Source of the DNA: Arthrobacter_E sp041360795
Lineage (GTDB): Bacteria; Actinomycetota; Actinomycetes; Actinomycetales; Micrococcaceae
Assembly: GCF_041360795.1 (NCBI RefSeq)
Contig: NZ_JBFUPW010000002.1
Span: 496,001-560,000 of the forward strand
Length of the DNA: 64,000 bases
Direction: 5' to 3'
Shown: piece after piece, positions 27,084 through 36,145 of the stretch
Layout: the number at the start of each line of letters is the position of its first letter
How positions within the stretch are numbered: the first letter of the stretch is position 1
The notes under the pieces: model-generated
Seen by the model: the letters and a program-made list of their open reading frames with translations, nothing else
Databases searched by the model: none
What the model was told of the DNA's origin: nothing
Translations under genes and position numbers: made by a program

Positions 27084-29747
27084 TCAGTCCTTCCGGCCCA
27101 GGCTCCTGGCCAGGGCCACGGCCTCCCGGGTGGAGACGTCCGGCAGGTACGCCTTGCCCAGCGCGACGCCGATGCCCGGCAGAGCCAGCACGTCCTGGTA
27201 CGCCATGGACAGCGTGACGTACTCGGGGTGGAACTTGGCCTTGAACCGGAACAGCGAACTGAAGCCGTACGCCGGTTCCAGGGTCCGTGAGAGCCAGGCC
27301 AGGAAGACGTCCATGCCGGCGACCTCCTCGGGCTCCTCGGCGCCGGGCGCGGCCGGCTTGGTGGCGAGCGGCGCACCGGAGAGGCTCATGTAGCTGCATC
27401 CCTCGTCCCGCATATGCAGGGCGGCCGAGGCGATCAGGAATTCCATGACCCCGTTGAACGACTCCGGTGAGCGGCGCATGAAGTCGAGCGTCCACCCGAT
27501 GATCTCGCCGTCCTGGTACATGGGCATCCAGGACGTGACGGCCTCGATCCGGCCGTCCTCGGCGAGCGCGAGCATGAGCCTGACGTCGGGGTCGCGGAGC
27601 TCGTCCAGCCCGCCGAGGGTGAAGCCCATCTCCGGCAGATCGCTCTCCGCGACCCAGGCCTCGGAGATGGCCGCGATCTCCGTGGTGGCGGCGAAGGGCA
27701 GCTCGGCCCATGAGGTCCACACCGTGGTCTTGCCTTCGCGGACGGCCTTGTTAAGCGCAGTCCGGACGCTCTGCCAGTGTTTGCCCTTCATCGAGAAGTC
27801 GGCCGTGTGCACCACGGTCTCCTCCCCCACGGACATGTGGTGCCAACCGAGCTCCTCGAACACCGGAAGATACTGCGGGTGGATCGAGTAAAACACGGGG
27901 GTCCAGTTGTGCTCGTCGCAGAACGCCAGGAAGTCCCGGATCGTCTCCTCCGCCCGGTGAGGCGCACACACGGGATCGCCCAGGGCGATGGCGTTGCCGT
28001 TCACCACACGGTACGGGAGGGCTCCCTCGCCGTCCCGGGTGAACCACGGGGTATTGCCCTCCCAGGTGCCCATGTGGCCGAGCGAGCCGCCGCCGTGGCG
28101 CCGCAGGAGCGCGCGGAAGGCGTCGGCGTCGTGCGCCATGGCCAGGCGGGGCGACCGGGAGAGGACCCAGACCACCAGAGCGGCGAAGAGCACCCAGAAG
28201 ACGGGGCCGCACCACTGGAAGGCCCAGCTGACCGCCGAATGCCGCGGCATGACCGCGTGCGTCGGACGCCCCAGGAAGTGAGGCGGGATGAACCGCCGCG
28301 GCGCCTCGAGGATGACCTGCCAGGGGTTGGTGTGCGGCACGATCGCGGCGAGATTCGCGAGGGCGGAGAAGATGTACGCCGCGGTGAGCACCACGAATCC
28401 GGCGCCGAGCACGAGCCAGAACCGGCGCACCGCCCCGCGGGGCGCCCGGATCCCGAAGTGCTTCCGGGTGGCCACCAGCATGATCAGGGAGCCGACCGGC
28501 ACGAGTGCCGCCGTGACCACCCAGATGACGAGCTCCGAGGCGTCGAAGGGACGGTGCGACGGCGAGCCGCCCTGGGCGATGACGCGCACGACGCCGAAAG
28601 AGCCGGGCGCGAAAAGCAGGATGGCGGAGTTCACGCTCACGGCGAGCCACCAGCCGAAGCGGCGGCCGCGGTACAGACCCCAGGCTGCGAGGCCGAGCAG
28701 CACCACCGGCACGAATGACATCACGAACATGCCCGGGCCCTGGGACCCGAGCCGCGCCAGCTGACGGATGCACTGGCGGGTGATCGGCATGTCCCCCCGG
28801 CACACGGCCATGAGGGTGGAGGGGTCGACCGGGTCGTTCATGAAGAGATAGGACCCGAAGGCGAACGGCGTCAGATCGGTGCTGCCGAGGAACGCCACGA
28901 TGGGTCCGACGGCCGTGACGAGCACGACGGCGGCCACGAGGGTGCGCGTCTCACGGTGCGAGCTGTGCAGCACCTTCACGGTGAGCGGCTTGCTGCGCGG
29001 CGCCAGCAGGACACCGAGCGGCAGGCCGACGAGCACCGCGACCAGCCGGTACAGATCCTCCGGGTCACCCGAGTACAGGAGGAAGATCAGCATGAACGCG
29101 AACAGCACCACCCGGATGCGACGGCGCCACAAGGCGCCCATCGAACCGGTCGCGGCGGCGATCGCGCCGATCACACCGGTCAGCGGGTCCATCGTGATGG
29201 CGGTCGACGCCCCGGTGGACCACCATTCCCAGGTCAGGGTGCCCAGCCACTGCAAGAGCACGCCCAGGGTTCCGGCGATCAGACCGGTCGCGAAGAAGGC
29301 GAGCGCCGCCTTCCGTGTTCCGAGCGTCCGCTCGGCCAGGCCGAGGAGGAGCACGGCGCCGAGCATCGCGACCACCGTGCCCATGACGTCCTGCGGGATG
29401 AGCAGGGCGGACAGCGGGGTCCACCATTGTCCGGCGTCGAGGGTGGTGTCCACGCCCAGGCCCCAGGAGTCCTTGATGGCGTTGGTGTCACCGTGGAACA
29501 CCGTCGAGCTGAGGATGCTGGTGGCCAGGAAGACCGCGGCCATCAGGAAGGAGAAGGGGATACGGCGGAAGAAGCCGTCCAGCCACTCCTTGGTGTCCCG
29601 CAGACGGCCGGTGGGCGGCTGCGTCAGGAGATCGGCTGCGGCACCCGCTCCCGGACCGGTGTTCGCCGATCCTGCGAGCGCGGCGTCGGAATCCGCGGTC
29701 CGCGGCGTCTCCGGGCTGTCGGCGCCCGGGTTCGTCTGATCGTTCAC
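27084..29747 (-). CDS. mprF: MprF-like lysylphosphatidylglycerol synthetase/flippase
   Basis: An 887-residue membrane protein expected to transfer an amino acid (usually lysine) from tRNA to phosphatidylglycerol and flip the product, lowering surface negative charge. The N-terminal half has two groups of membrane helices; the first group looks rhomboid-like (FFATGLIAGTLGVLLQWLG). The C-terminal third is the DUF2156 acyltransferase domain: LGHMGTWEGNTPWFTRDGEG, NAIALGDPVCAP, YLPVFEELGWHHMSVGEE and YGFSSLFRFKAKFHPEY. I chose the GTG at 29747; the frame is open to an ATG at 29861 that would overlap the preceding esterase gene. The esterase lies 64 bases upstream, so they probably form one operon. 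Confidence 0.86.
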   Translation of the reverse strand: MNDQTNPGADSPETPRTADSDAALAGSANTGPGAGAAADLLTQPPTGRLRDTKEWLDGFFRRIPFSFLMAAVFLATSILSSTVFHGDTNAIKDSWGLGVDTTLDAGQWWTPLSALLIPQDVMGTVVAMLGAVLLLGLAERTLGTRKAALAFFATGLIAGTLGVLLQWLGTLTWEWWSTGASTAITMDPLTGVIGAIAAATGSMGALWRRRIRVVLFAFMLIFLLYSGDPEDLYRLVAVLVGLPLGVLLAPRSKPLTVKVLHSSHRETRTLVAAVVLVTAVGPIVAFLGSTDLTPFAFGSYLFMNDPVDPSTLMAVCRGDMPITRQCIRQLARLGSQGPGMFVMSFVPVVLLGLAAWGLYRGRRFGWWLAVSVNSAILLFAPGSFGVVRVIAQGGSPSHRPFDASELVIWVVTAALVPVGSLIMLVATRKHFGIRAPRGAVRRFWLVLGAGFVVLTAAYIFSALANLAAIVPHTNPWQVILEAPRRFIPPHFLGRPTHAVMPRHSAVSWAFQWCGPVFWVLFAALVVWVLSRSPRLAMAHDADAFRALLRRHGGGSLGHMGTWEGNTPWFTRDGEGALPYRVVNGNAIALGDPVCAPHRAEETIRDFLAFCDEHNWTPVFYSIHPQYLPVFEELGWHHMSVGEETVVHTADFSMKGKHWQSVRTALNKAVREGKTTVWTSWAELPFAATTEIAAISEAWVAESDLPEMGFTLGGLDELRDPDVRLMLALAEDGRIEAVTSWMPMYQDGEIIGWTLDFMRRSPESFNGVMEFLIASAALHMRDEGCSYMSLSGAPLATKPAAPGAEEPEEVAGMDVFLAWLSRTLEPAYGFSSLFRFKAKFHPEYVTLSMAYQDVLALPGIGVALGKAYLPDVSTREAVALARSLGRKD

Positions 29748-29811
29748 TGACTGACCCTGTCCACTCTGTCGACCGCGCGCCAGGCCGGTCCTGCATTGCT
29801 CACGAAACGTC

Positions 29812-31119
29812 TCATGGGGCTGACAGCCCCCACCGCGGGTAGAGGACGCCGAAGGCCTCACTCAGCCCGCCGACGACGGCGTTCCCGACGTGCCCGGCGC
29901 CGGGTATCACGCGGAAGGAAACGTTGATCCCGACGGACCGCGCGGTCGCCACGGACCGTTTCGCCGCCGCCAGGTATCTCGGATCCTCGCTGCCGACCGT
30001 GTAGACGGCGACGGTGTCGGCGTAGCGGTGGTGGGCGGTCATGATGTTGCGAGGCTTGACCGCGTTGTACGCCGCCTGGTCGCCGTTGAACACCGAGGCC
30101 AGGGTGTAGGCGGGTTTCTCGGATCCTTGGAACTCCTCGCCCGAGACCGAGGCATAGCTGCCGAACACCTTGGGGTACTTGGTGCCGAAATAGGCCGCGC
30201 ACACACCGCCGTTGGAGTACCCCATGAAGGTCCAGAACCGGCGGTCCTGCTGAATGGGAAGGTTGGCCCGTGCCCATGGGACCACGTCCTTCATGACGTA
30301 GGTCTCCACCTGTCCGCGGGAGGTGTTGAGGCAGAGAGGATCCTTCATCGGATCGCCCAACTGGTCCACGACCAGGATCACGGGCGCCAGGCCATGGTGC
30401 TTCGCCGCCATGGCGTCGGCCACCGAGGCGATCGAGGTGGGATCCGGGCTGCCGGGCTGCCCCATCATCATGATCACGAACGGCAAGAGCGGCGGGTTCT
30501 TCACGAGCGCCGCGGGCGGCAGGTAAAGGCCGGAACGGCGCGCGGGAAAGTTCGAATGCGTCGCCGGGATGGGCGCCAAGGTCTTGCCCTGCTGCCCTTC
30601 TGTGGGAATCCCGGTCGGCGCCACCCATCGCTTATACAGGGCTTGTGATGCGTCCGAGGTATCCCATGTGCTGCGTGGGCTCAGCGTCACGACGTTTGCG
30701 GTGTCGATGTCCAGTAGGGAGGCGAGCGTCGGGTTGAGCCCGTAGGCGGCGTTGATCTGGAACGCCGCGGTGACGAGGAAGACCACGGCGGACACTCCTG
30801 CGACCACGCTGCGCCACCAGCGGCCTCCCTTGAGGTTGAGGATGGCAAGAGCGACGCCCGCAAAGGCCGCGGGAGCCCAGATCCACACCTGTTTCAGGAA
30901 CGGCTCCCCGAAGGTGTTGTCGACGTCCTGGAGGTACCAGAGCAAGCCTAGGCCGAGCCCCAGACCCAGAAGAAGGCTGCCCGCAGCGTAGAAGAACCAC
31001 CGGGTTTTGCGGTGTTTGAACACCAGATACAGCAGGAAGACGACGCTCAGCGCGCTCCAGCCCAGAAGGAACTTAGGGCCGATGACGACCGTGTTCAGGA
31101 CATGTTTCCAGAAGTCCAT
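29812..31119 (-). CDS. Membrane-anchored esterase of the antigen 85/esterase D fold (copy A)
   Basis: A 435-residue protein. About four membrane helices occupy residues 1-130 and an extracellular alpha/beta hydrolase domain follows. The nucleophile elbow is GYSNGG, and the histidine candidate is in GAGHVGNAV near the C-terminus; FVIMMMGQPGSPDP marks the oxyanion region. The fold suggests an acyl or mycolyl-type transferase or esterase at the cell surface. It is a paralogue of the protein at 31831: both share NPTL, FPAR, SGLYLPPAALVKNPP-like and GYSNGG blocks. Lying directly upstream of mprF, it may work on envelope lipids; the substrate is unknown. Confidence 0.8.
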   Translation of the reverse strand: MDFWKHVLNTVVIGPKFLLGWSALSVVFLLYLVFKHRKTRWFFYAAGSLLLGLGLGLGLLWYLQDVDNTFGEPFLKQVWIWAPAAFAGVALAILNLKGGRWWRSVVAGVSAVVFLVTAAFQINAAYGLNPTLASLLDIDTANVVTLSPRSTWDTSDASQALYKRWVAPTGIPTEGQQGKTLAPIPATHSNFPARRSGLYLPPAALVKNPPLLPFVIMMMGQPGSPDPTSIASVADAMAAKHHGLAPVILVVDQLGDPMKDPLCLNTSRGQVETYVMKDVVPWARANLPIQQDRRFWTFMGYSNGGVCAAYFGTKYPKVFGSYASVSGEEFQGSEKPAYTLASVFNGDQAAYNAVKPRNIMTAHHRYADTVAVYTVGSEDPRYLAAAKRSVATARSVGINVSFRVIPGAGHVGNAVVGGLSEAFGVLYPRWGLSAP

Positions 31120-31141
31120 GGCCGCTCCTCAGCACAGTGTT

Positions 31142-31162
31142 CCGACGCTCGATGCGCGTCGG
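31142..31162. terminator. Hairpin between purN and the esterase gene
   Basis: CCGACGC (31142-31148) and GCGTCGG (31156-31162) form a perfect 7-bp stem with a 7-base loop in the 86-base gap downstream of purN. It could end purN transcription or act as a leader structure of the esterase mRNA. Confidence 0.4.
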
Positions 31163-31205
31163 CCCATCAAGAACAATGGGTGCGTTCTGAGGCGCGCGCT
31201 GTAAT

Positions 31206-31778
31206 TTATAGCAAGCCGTGCTGAGCAATCGCTGACAGTGTGCTGACAAGCAGCCGACGTTCCACGACCTTGATCCGTTCGTGCAGTTCGGCTTCCGTCT
31301 CGCCGTCGAGGATCGTCACGGCTTCCTGCGCGACAATGGGGCCCGTGTCGACGCCGGCGTCGGCCCAGTGCACGGTGCAGCCGGTGACCTTCACCCCGTA
31401 CGCGAGCGCGTCCCGGACGCCGTGCGCGCCGGGGAACGCCGGCAGCAGGGCGGGGTGGGTGTTGAGGTAGCGGCCCTGGAAGGTGTCGATGAACGCCGCG
31501 GAGACGATCCGCATGAAGCCGGAGGACAGCACGAGATCCGGGGCGTAGGACGACACCGCGCGCGTCAGTTCGGCGTCCCACTCCGCACGGTCCGCATAGT
31601 CACGGAAGTTCACCGTGAACGCCGGGATCCCGGCTTCGCGGGCGCGGACGAGGCCGTAGGCGTCGGGGCGGTCGGAGCCGACGGCGGCGATCTCCAGGTC
31701 CAGCTCGCCACGTGCCACCGCATCGATGACGGCTTGAAGATTCGATCCGCTCCCGGACACCAAGACCACAATTCGCAT
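31206..31778 (-). CDS. purN: Phosphoribosylglycinamide formyltransferase
   Basis: A 190-residue enzyme that formylates GAR with 10-formyl-THF in purine synthesis. It starts RIVVLVSGSGSNLQAVIDAV, the GAR-binding loop, and carries NTHPALLPAFPG, GCTVHWADAGVDTGPIVAQ with the catalytic His/Asp region, and the usual total length. The ATG at 31778 lies 6 bases after a TACTCT -10-like hexamer, which suggests a leaderless mRNA. In related genomes purN normally abuts purH; here an esterase, mprF and the murQ block lie between them. Confidence 0.96.
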   Translation of the reverse strand: MRIVVLVSGSGSNLQAVIDAVARGELDLEIAAVGSDRPDAYGLVRAREAGIPAFTVNFRDYADRAEWDAELTRAVSSYAPDLVLSSGFMRIVSAAFIDTFQGRYLNTHPALLPAFPGAHGVRDALAYGVKVTGCTVHWADAGVDTGPIVAQEAVTILDGETEAELHERIKVVERRLLVSTLSAIAQHGLL

Positions 31779-31830
31779 GGTCCAAGAGTATCCAGTGCGG
31801 ATCGCCGCCCCGAATCCGCTCAGGGCTGCG

Positions 31831-33174
31831 TCAGGGCAGCGTCAGGCTCGCCACATACGGCACGGTTCCCGGTGCGGCCAGGCCCATTCTCGGGTAGAGC
31901 CATTGCAGGGTCTTCTCGATCCCGCCGTCGAGCCCGGTGTGGGAGTGGTCGCCGTGGGGGACGATGTAGAGCGAGGCGTCCATGCCTGCCTTCTTCGCCG
32001 CCGCGGTGTAAGCCTGAGCGGCGGGGAGGAAGCCGCCGTCGTTCTGGCCTGCGGTGAAGATCGCCCGGGTGTCCCGGTACGGGGCCCGCTTCGCCATGAT
32101 GTTCATCGGTTTAACCCTGTCGTACGCCGCTTGGTCACCGTGGAAGACGTCGCGGAGCACTTCGGCACTGTGATCCGAGCCCTGGAAGGCCTCGGCGCCC
32201 AGACCGGCGAAACTGCCGAACACCTGCGGGTACTTCGATCCGAAATAGGCCGCGCAGGACCCGCCGTTGGAGTAGCCGACGATCGCCCAGTCCTTCCTAT
32301 CCTCGCGCACCGGCAGATTGTTCCTGATCCACGGCACGACGTCCCTCATCATGTACGTCTCCACCTTGCCCATGGCCGTGTCGAGACACAGGGGGTCCAG
32401 ATTCGGATCGCTCAACTGGTCGACACCGACCACGATCGGTCCCAGCCCGTGATGCTGTGCCGCGTAAGCGTTGACCGCGTAACCCATGAGCCGCGCGTCG
32501 GGGTGGCCGGGCTGCCCCATCAGGAAGATGATGACGGGCAGCCGGGGAGGGTTCTTCACCAGCGCGGCGGGCGGCAGATACAGGGCGGACCAGCGGGCCG
32601 GGAAGCCGGAATGCGCGGCGGGGATGTACCGGGGGGTCGTGCCGATCTGCCCGACGGCGGGCAGATCCGCCGGAGCCTTCCATTCCTCGTAGAGGGGCCG
32701 CTGGAGGTTCTCGCTCTTCCAGTGATCCTTGCCTGCGACCTCGAGCGGATTCGCGGTGTTGATGTTCAGCAGCGCACCGAGCGTCGGATTGAGTCCGTAT
32801 GCCGCGTTGATCTGGAACGCCGCCGTCGCGGTGAAGAGCAGGACTCCGACCACCGCCACGGCCCTGCGCCACCAGCGGCTGCGCCTGAGGTTCAGCACGG
32901 CCAGGGCCAGGCCGGCGAACACCGCGGCGGACCACAGCCACACCGGAAGGATGATGCCGTCGCCGAAAGCGTCCTGGACCGTGATCAGCCACCACGCCAC
33001 GAGCCATCCGAGCCCGGCCCCCGCCACGAGGGCGATGAGCGCCTTCACGAACCAGCGGACATTCCACTCTTTGAACAGCAGGTAGAGCGCGACGGCGGCG
33101 CTGAGCACCGACCACACCAGCAGGAAGCCGTCACCGAGGATGTCCGCGTTGAGCAGGTGTTTGAAGAATTCCAT
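31831..33174 (-). CDS. Membrane-anchored esterase of the antigen 85/esterase D fold (copy B)
   Basis: A 447-residue paralogue of the protein at 29812. The same layout is visible: about four membrane helices, then an exported alpha/beta hydrolase with the nucleophile elbow VGYSNGG, FLMGQPGHPD and a C-terminal HGDHSHTGLDG histidine region. It lies 52 bases upstream of purN on the same strand. The pair probably arose by duplication, with purN now enclosed between the copies. A role on surface lipids or glycans is plausible but not shown. Confidence 0.8.
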   Translation of the reverse strand: MEFFKHLLNADILGDGFLLVWSVLSAAVALYLLFKEWNVRWFVKALIALVAGAGLGWLVAWWLITVQDAFGDGIILPVWLWSAAVFAGLALAVLNLRRSRWWRRAVAVVGVLLFTATAAFQINAAYGLNPTLGALLNINTANPLEVAGKDHWKSENLQRPLYEEWKAPADLPAVGQIGTTPRYIPAAHSGFPARWSALYLPPAALVKNPPRLPVIIFLMGQPGHPDARLMGYAVNAYAAQHHGLGPIVVGVDQLSDPNLDPLCLDTAMGKVETYMMRDVVPWIRNNLPVREDRKDWAIVGYSNGGSCAAYFGSKYPQVFGSFAGLGAEAFQGSDHSAEVLRDVFHGDQAAYDRVKPMNIMAKRAPYRDTRAIFTAGQNDGGFLPAAQAYTAAAKKAGMDASLYIVPHGDHSHTGLDGGIEKTLQWLYPRMGLAAPGTVPYVASLTLP

Positions 33175-33336
33175 GCCGGTGGCCTTTCCGTCGCGGGCGG
33201 CCTGAACGTCCGCCCAAGGAATTGTGCACCTGACGTCCTGAAAGTTTCCTGGGGGTCACCTGCGAGGATGTCCTGCGGCACCCCACCCGGCGGCGTCGGC
33301 GCGGTCAGCGCTGCGAGCGCCGGCAGCGCCGTCCGC

Positions 33337-34689
33337 TCAGTCGGCGGACTTGCTCGCGGAGAACGATTCGCTCAGGCGGCGGGAGGGGGCGTCGTCGTCG
33401 AACCTGCTCAGCTGCTCGCGTTCCAGCCACGGCGCCACCGAGTGTCCGATCACGACGCCGATCGCCACCTCGCAGCCGACGTACAGCGCCGTCTGCAGCG
33501 GCGGCGCGCCCAGGTGACTGAGCCGGCCCAGGCCGAGCGATCCGCTGGTCATCCAGGCCAGGACCATCGCGACCGCACCGGTCACCACGCCGACGGCCGC
33601 CGCCAGCACGAGGGTGGACGCCGGCATGGTGAACCAGCGGGCCTTGACCCGGATGGAGAGCCACTCGTCGAAGTGGTTCTCACCCTCGCGGAGGAACCAC
33701 CACCCGGCGAGGACACCCGCCACGACGGGTACCAGCAGCGCCACGAAGCCGAAGGGCAGGGGGCCGGTGGGGAGGGCCGCCAGGACCGGCACCGCCGGGA
33801 CGGGTCCCACCGCGGTGCCGAGCGCGCCGGCGGTCGAGCCCACCCCGAGGGTGATGCCCGCTCCGCTGAGCCATGCCAGCGAGTACACCACCAGATGAGG
33901 CAGATAGCCCAGCTGCGCCAGGGTCAGCCCGGCGCCGCCGGGGATGCCGCCTCCCAGGCCTTCGTAGACACTGACGACGTCGGCCCAGTGGGCCACCAGC
34001 GTCACCGCCAGCATCAGCGCGGCGAGCGAGAGGGAGGCCATCGCCGCCAGGAAGCCGGCGCGGACCACGGTCCAGAGGTAGGAGCCCGCCCAGCGCGAAT
34101 GCTGACTGGTCCGGGAGATCCAGTCGACCGCTTCGACCCCGATCAGCCGGGACCACGAGCGGGATTCGCGCCGCGCTCCGAGGACCAGGCCGAGGAACAC
34201 GGGCAGCAGCGGGATCAGCGCCGCCTGCACCAGGTTGATCCGCACGTCCACCGTGCCGCAGACGAAGGCGGTGGCGAAGGAGAACGCACCGTAGACGAGC
34301 AAGGCGCCCAGCGCCGCCTGCCAGAGCTGGTCCGAGTAGGAGGCGCGGGCCAGGCGTTTGCCCGCACGCCAGGAGAGCGCGAACGGGATCAGAGCAAGCC
34401 CCCATGGCAGGAGGGTCAGCGGTCCGCCCAGATCCTGTGACGTGGCATTCCCCGCATAGAGGTGGACGCTCAGCGGGACCCCGTGAATGAGGAGCCAGGC
34501 CTGCCCGGCCAGTCGCGCCATGAAGTCGGGGCCGGTGGGACCGAACCCTCCGGTCGCCCACACCCAGAGCACGGGCAGCAGCACGAGCAGCGCGGAGATG
34601 ATCGCGGCCTGGGCGGCCTCGAGCCCGCCTTGCAGCCACAAGGGCATGGGAAGGCCACGGTTTCCGCTCTGATCTGCACGCAATTTCAT
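33337..34689 (-). CDS. DUF6350 family integral membrane protein
   Basis: A 450-residue protein with about ten or more hydrophobic segments and almost no soluble domain apart from a polar C-terminal tail (REQLSRFDDDAPSRRLSE). It matches the DUF6350 proteins that in many actinobacteria lie between sucD and purN; its position just before the purN region fits. I chose the ATG at 34689 with AGGA 8 bases upstream; an ATG at 34698 has no room for a ribosome site. Its function is unknown; a cell-division or transport role has been suggested for relatives but cannot be judged here. Confidence 0.72.
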   Translation of the reverse strand: MKLRADQSGNRGLPMPLWLQGGLEAAQAAIISALLVLLPVLWVWATGGFGPTGPDFMARLAGQAWLLIHGVPLSVHLYAGNATSQDLGGPLTLLPWGLALIPFALSWRAGKRLARASYSDQLWQAALGALLVYGAFSFATAFVCGTVDVRINLVQAALIPLLPVFLGLVLGARRESRSWSRLIGVEAVDWISRTSQHSRWAGSYLWTVVRAGFLAAMASLSLAALMLAVTLVAHWADVVSVYEGLGGGIPGGAGLTLAQLGYLPHLVVYSLAWLSGAGITLGVGSTAGALGTAVGPVPAVPVLAALPTGPLPFGFVALLVPVVAGVLAGWWFLREGENHFDEWLSIRVKARWFTMPASTLVLAAAVGVVTGAVAMVLAWMTSGSLGLGRLSHLGAPPLQTALYVGCEVAIGVVIGHSVAPWLEREQLSRFDDDAPSRRLSESFSASKSAD

Positions 34690-34827
34690 CCCTTCCATCC
34701 TGCCACGCCACGGGCTGCGCAGGCGTGAGGCGCCGACGTCGGACGGCCGGGTCCGGACTGCCCGTTAACCCAAGCTTTCCTTTCCGGCCAGCTCAGGGAT
34801 GCGCCGCGGTCAGGAGCGGCGCGCACC

Positions 34828-36126
34828 GTGGAAAGCGTGAGGATCGCAATCGTGGCAGAGTCCTTCCTGCCCTTGATGAACGGTGTGACGCACTCGATCC
34901 TGAGGGTTCTGGATCATCTTCAGGAACGGGGCGACGACGTTCTGGTCATCGCCCCCTCCTCCGGCGCCGAGGAATCTCCTTCGCAGGTCTCCGGAGCGGC
35001 CGTCCACCGGCTGCCCGCGGTCCCCCTGGCCGGCTACACGAACGTGCGCGTGGCCCTGGGAGGTGTCAACCGGGTCAAGAGAATCCTTGCCGGTTTCGCC
35101 CCCGACGTGGTGCATCTCGCCTCCCCGTTCGTGCTCGGCTGGAGGGCTGTGCAGGCCGCGCAGCAGCTGGGGATCCCGACCGTCGCCGTGTACCAGACGG
35201 AGGTCCCCGGCTACGCGGCACGCTACGGGGTGCCGTTCCTGGAGAACTGGGCGTGGCAGCGCGTGGAGGACATCCACCTCCTCTCCTCCCGCACCCTGGC
35301 TCCGTCCACCTTCGCCAGGGACCAGCTGCAGGGCCGCGGCATCCCGCGGGTCCACCTCTGGCGACGCGGCGTCGACACCCGGCGCTTCCACCCTTCCAAG
35401 CGCGACGACGCGTGGCGGCGCTCCGTAGCCCCTGACGGCGAGCGCATCATCGGCTTCGTCGGCCGGCTCGCGGTGGAGAAGCAAGTGGAGGATCTGCAGG
35501 TCCTGGCGGACCTGCCCGGGACCCGCCTGGTGATCGTCGGCGAAGGCCCGCAGCGCGAAGCGCTCGAGAAGCTCCTGCCGGACGCCGTCTTCACCGGCTT
35601 CCAGGGCGGCGAGGACCTGGCCCGTCTGGTGGCCTCCTTCGACCTCTTCGTTCATCCCGGCGAGTTCGAGACGTTCTGCCAGACCATCCAGGAGGCCATG
35701 GCATCCGGGGTGCCGGTCGTGGCGACCGGCCGTGGCGGCCCTCTCGATCTCGTCGACAACTCGCGGACCGGCTGGCTGTACCAGCCGGGTGACCTCGCTC
35801 AGCTCCGCGGCCATGCCGCCGATCTGCTCGGCGACGACGTCAAGCGGCAGGCGTTCGCCCGCGCGGCGCTGCAGAGCGTGCAGGGCCGGACCTGGGAGGC
35901 GATCGGCCGTGAACTCGTGACGCATTACGAGGCCGCCCGCGACGCCGGGGTCCCCCGCCTCCCCGCGCCAAGCCTCGCCTTGCGCGCGGCCGCGCGGGAA
36001 GGCGCCGTCCGGTCCTGGGCCCGCTCGCTCGTCGAACCGCCCGCCGCATTCCGGAGTCCCCGCGCACAGACGGCGACGGCGCCCTGGGCACAGCATCGCA
36101 CCGAACCATCCAAGAAGAACCGCTGA
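34828..36126 (+). CDS. GT4 family glycosyltransferase, MgtA-like
   Basis: A 432-residue retaining GT-B glycosyltransferase. The N-terminal domain begins RIAIVAESFLPLMNGVTHSI with a glycine-rich donor loop and contains DVVHLASPFVLGWRAV. The C-terminal domain has GFVGRLAVEKQVEDL, VIVGEGPQREALEKLL and the E-x7-E motif region HPGEFETFCQTIQEAMASG. The nearest named relatives are GDP-mannose-dependent alpha-mannosyltransferases such as MgtA. The chosen GTG at 34828 gives ESVRIAI; another GTG at 34837 is possible. It forms a two-gene unit with ugd, 19 bases downstream. Confidence 0.82.
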   Translation: MESVRIAIVAESFLPLMNGVTHSILRVLDHLQERGDDVLVIAPSSGAEESPSQVSGAAVHRLPAVPLAGYTNVRVALGGVNRVKRILAGFAPDVVHLASPFVLGWRAVQAAQQLGIPTVAVYQTEVPGYAARYGVPFLENWAWQRVEDIHLLSSRTLAPSTFARDQLQGRGIPRVHLWRRGVDTRRFHPSKRDDAWRRSVAPDGERIIGFVGRLAVEKQVEDLQVLADLPGTRLVIVGEGPQREALEKLLPDAVFTGFQGGEDLARLVASFDLFVHPGEFETFCQTIQEAMASGVPVVATGRGGPLDLVDNSRTGWLYQPGDLAQLRGHAADLLGDDVKRQAFARAALQSVQGRTWEAIGRELVTHYEAARDAGVPRLPAPSLALRAAAREGAVRSWARSLVEPPAAFRSPRAQTATAPWAQHRTEPSKKNR

Positions 36127-36145
36127 GAAGCAGAGGAGCCGGAAC

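Noticed and set aside
31777..34440. An 887-codon open frame on the plus strand over the second esterase and DUF6350 genes
   Set aside because: It crosses two genes on the other strand, has skewed composition and no motif; its start lies in the purN promoter.
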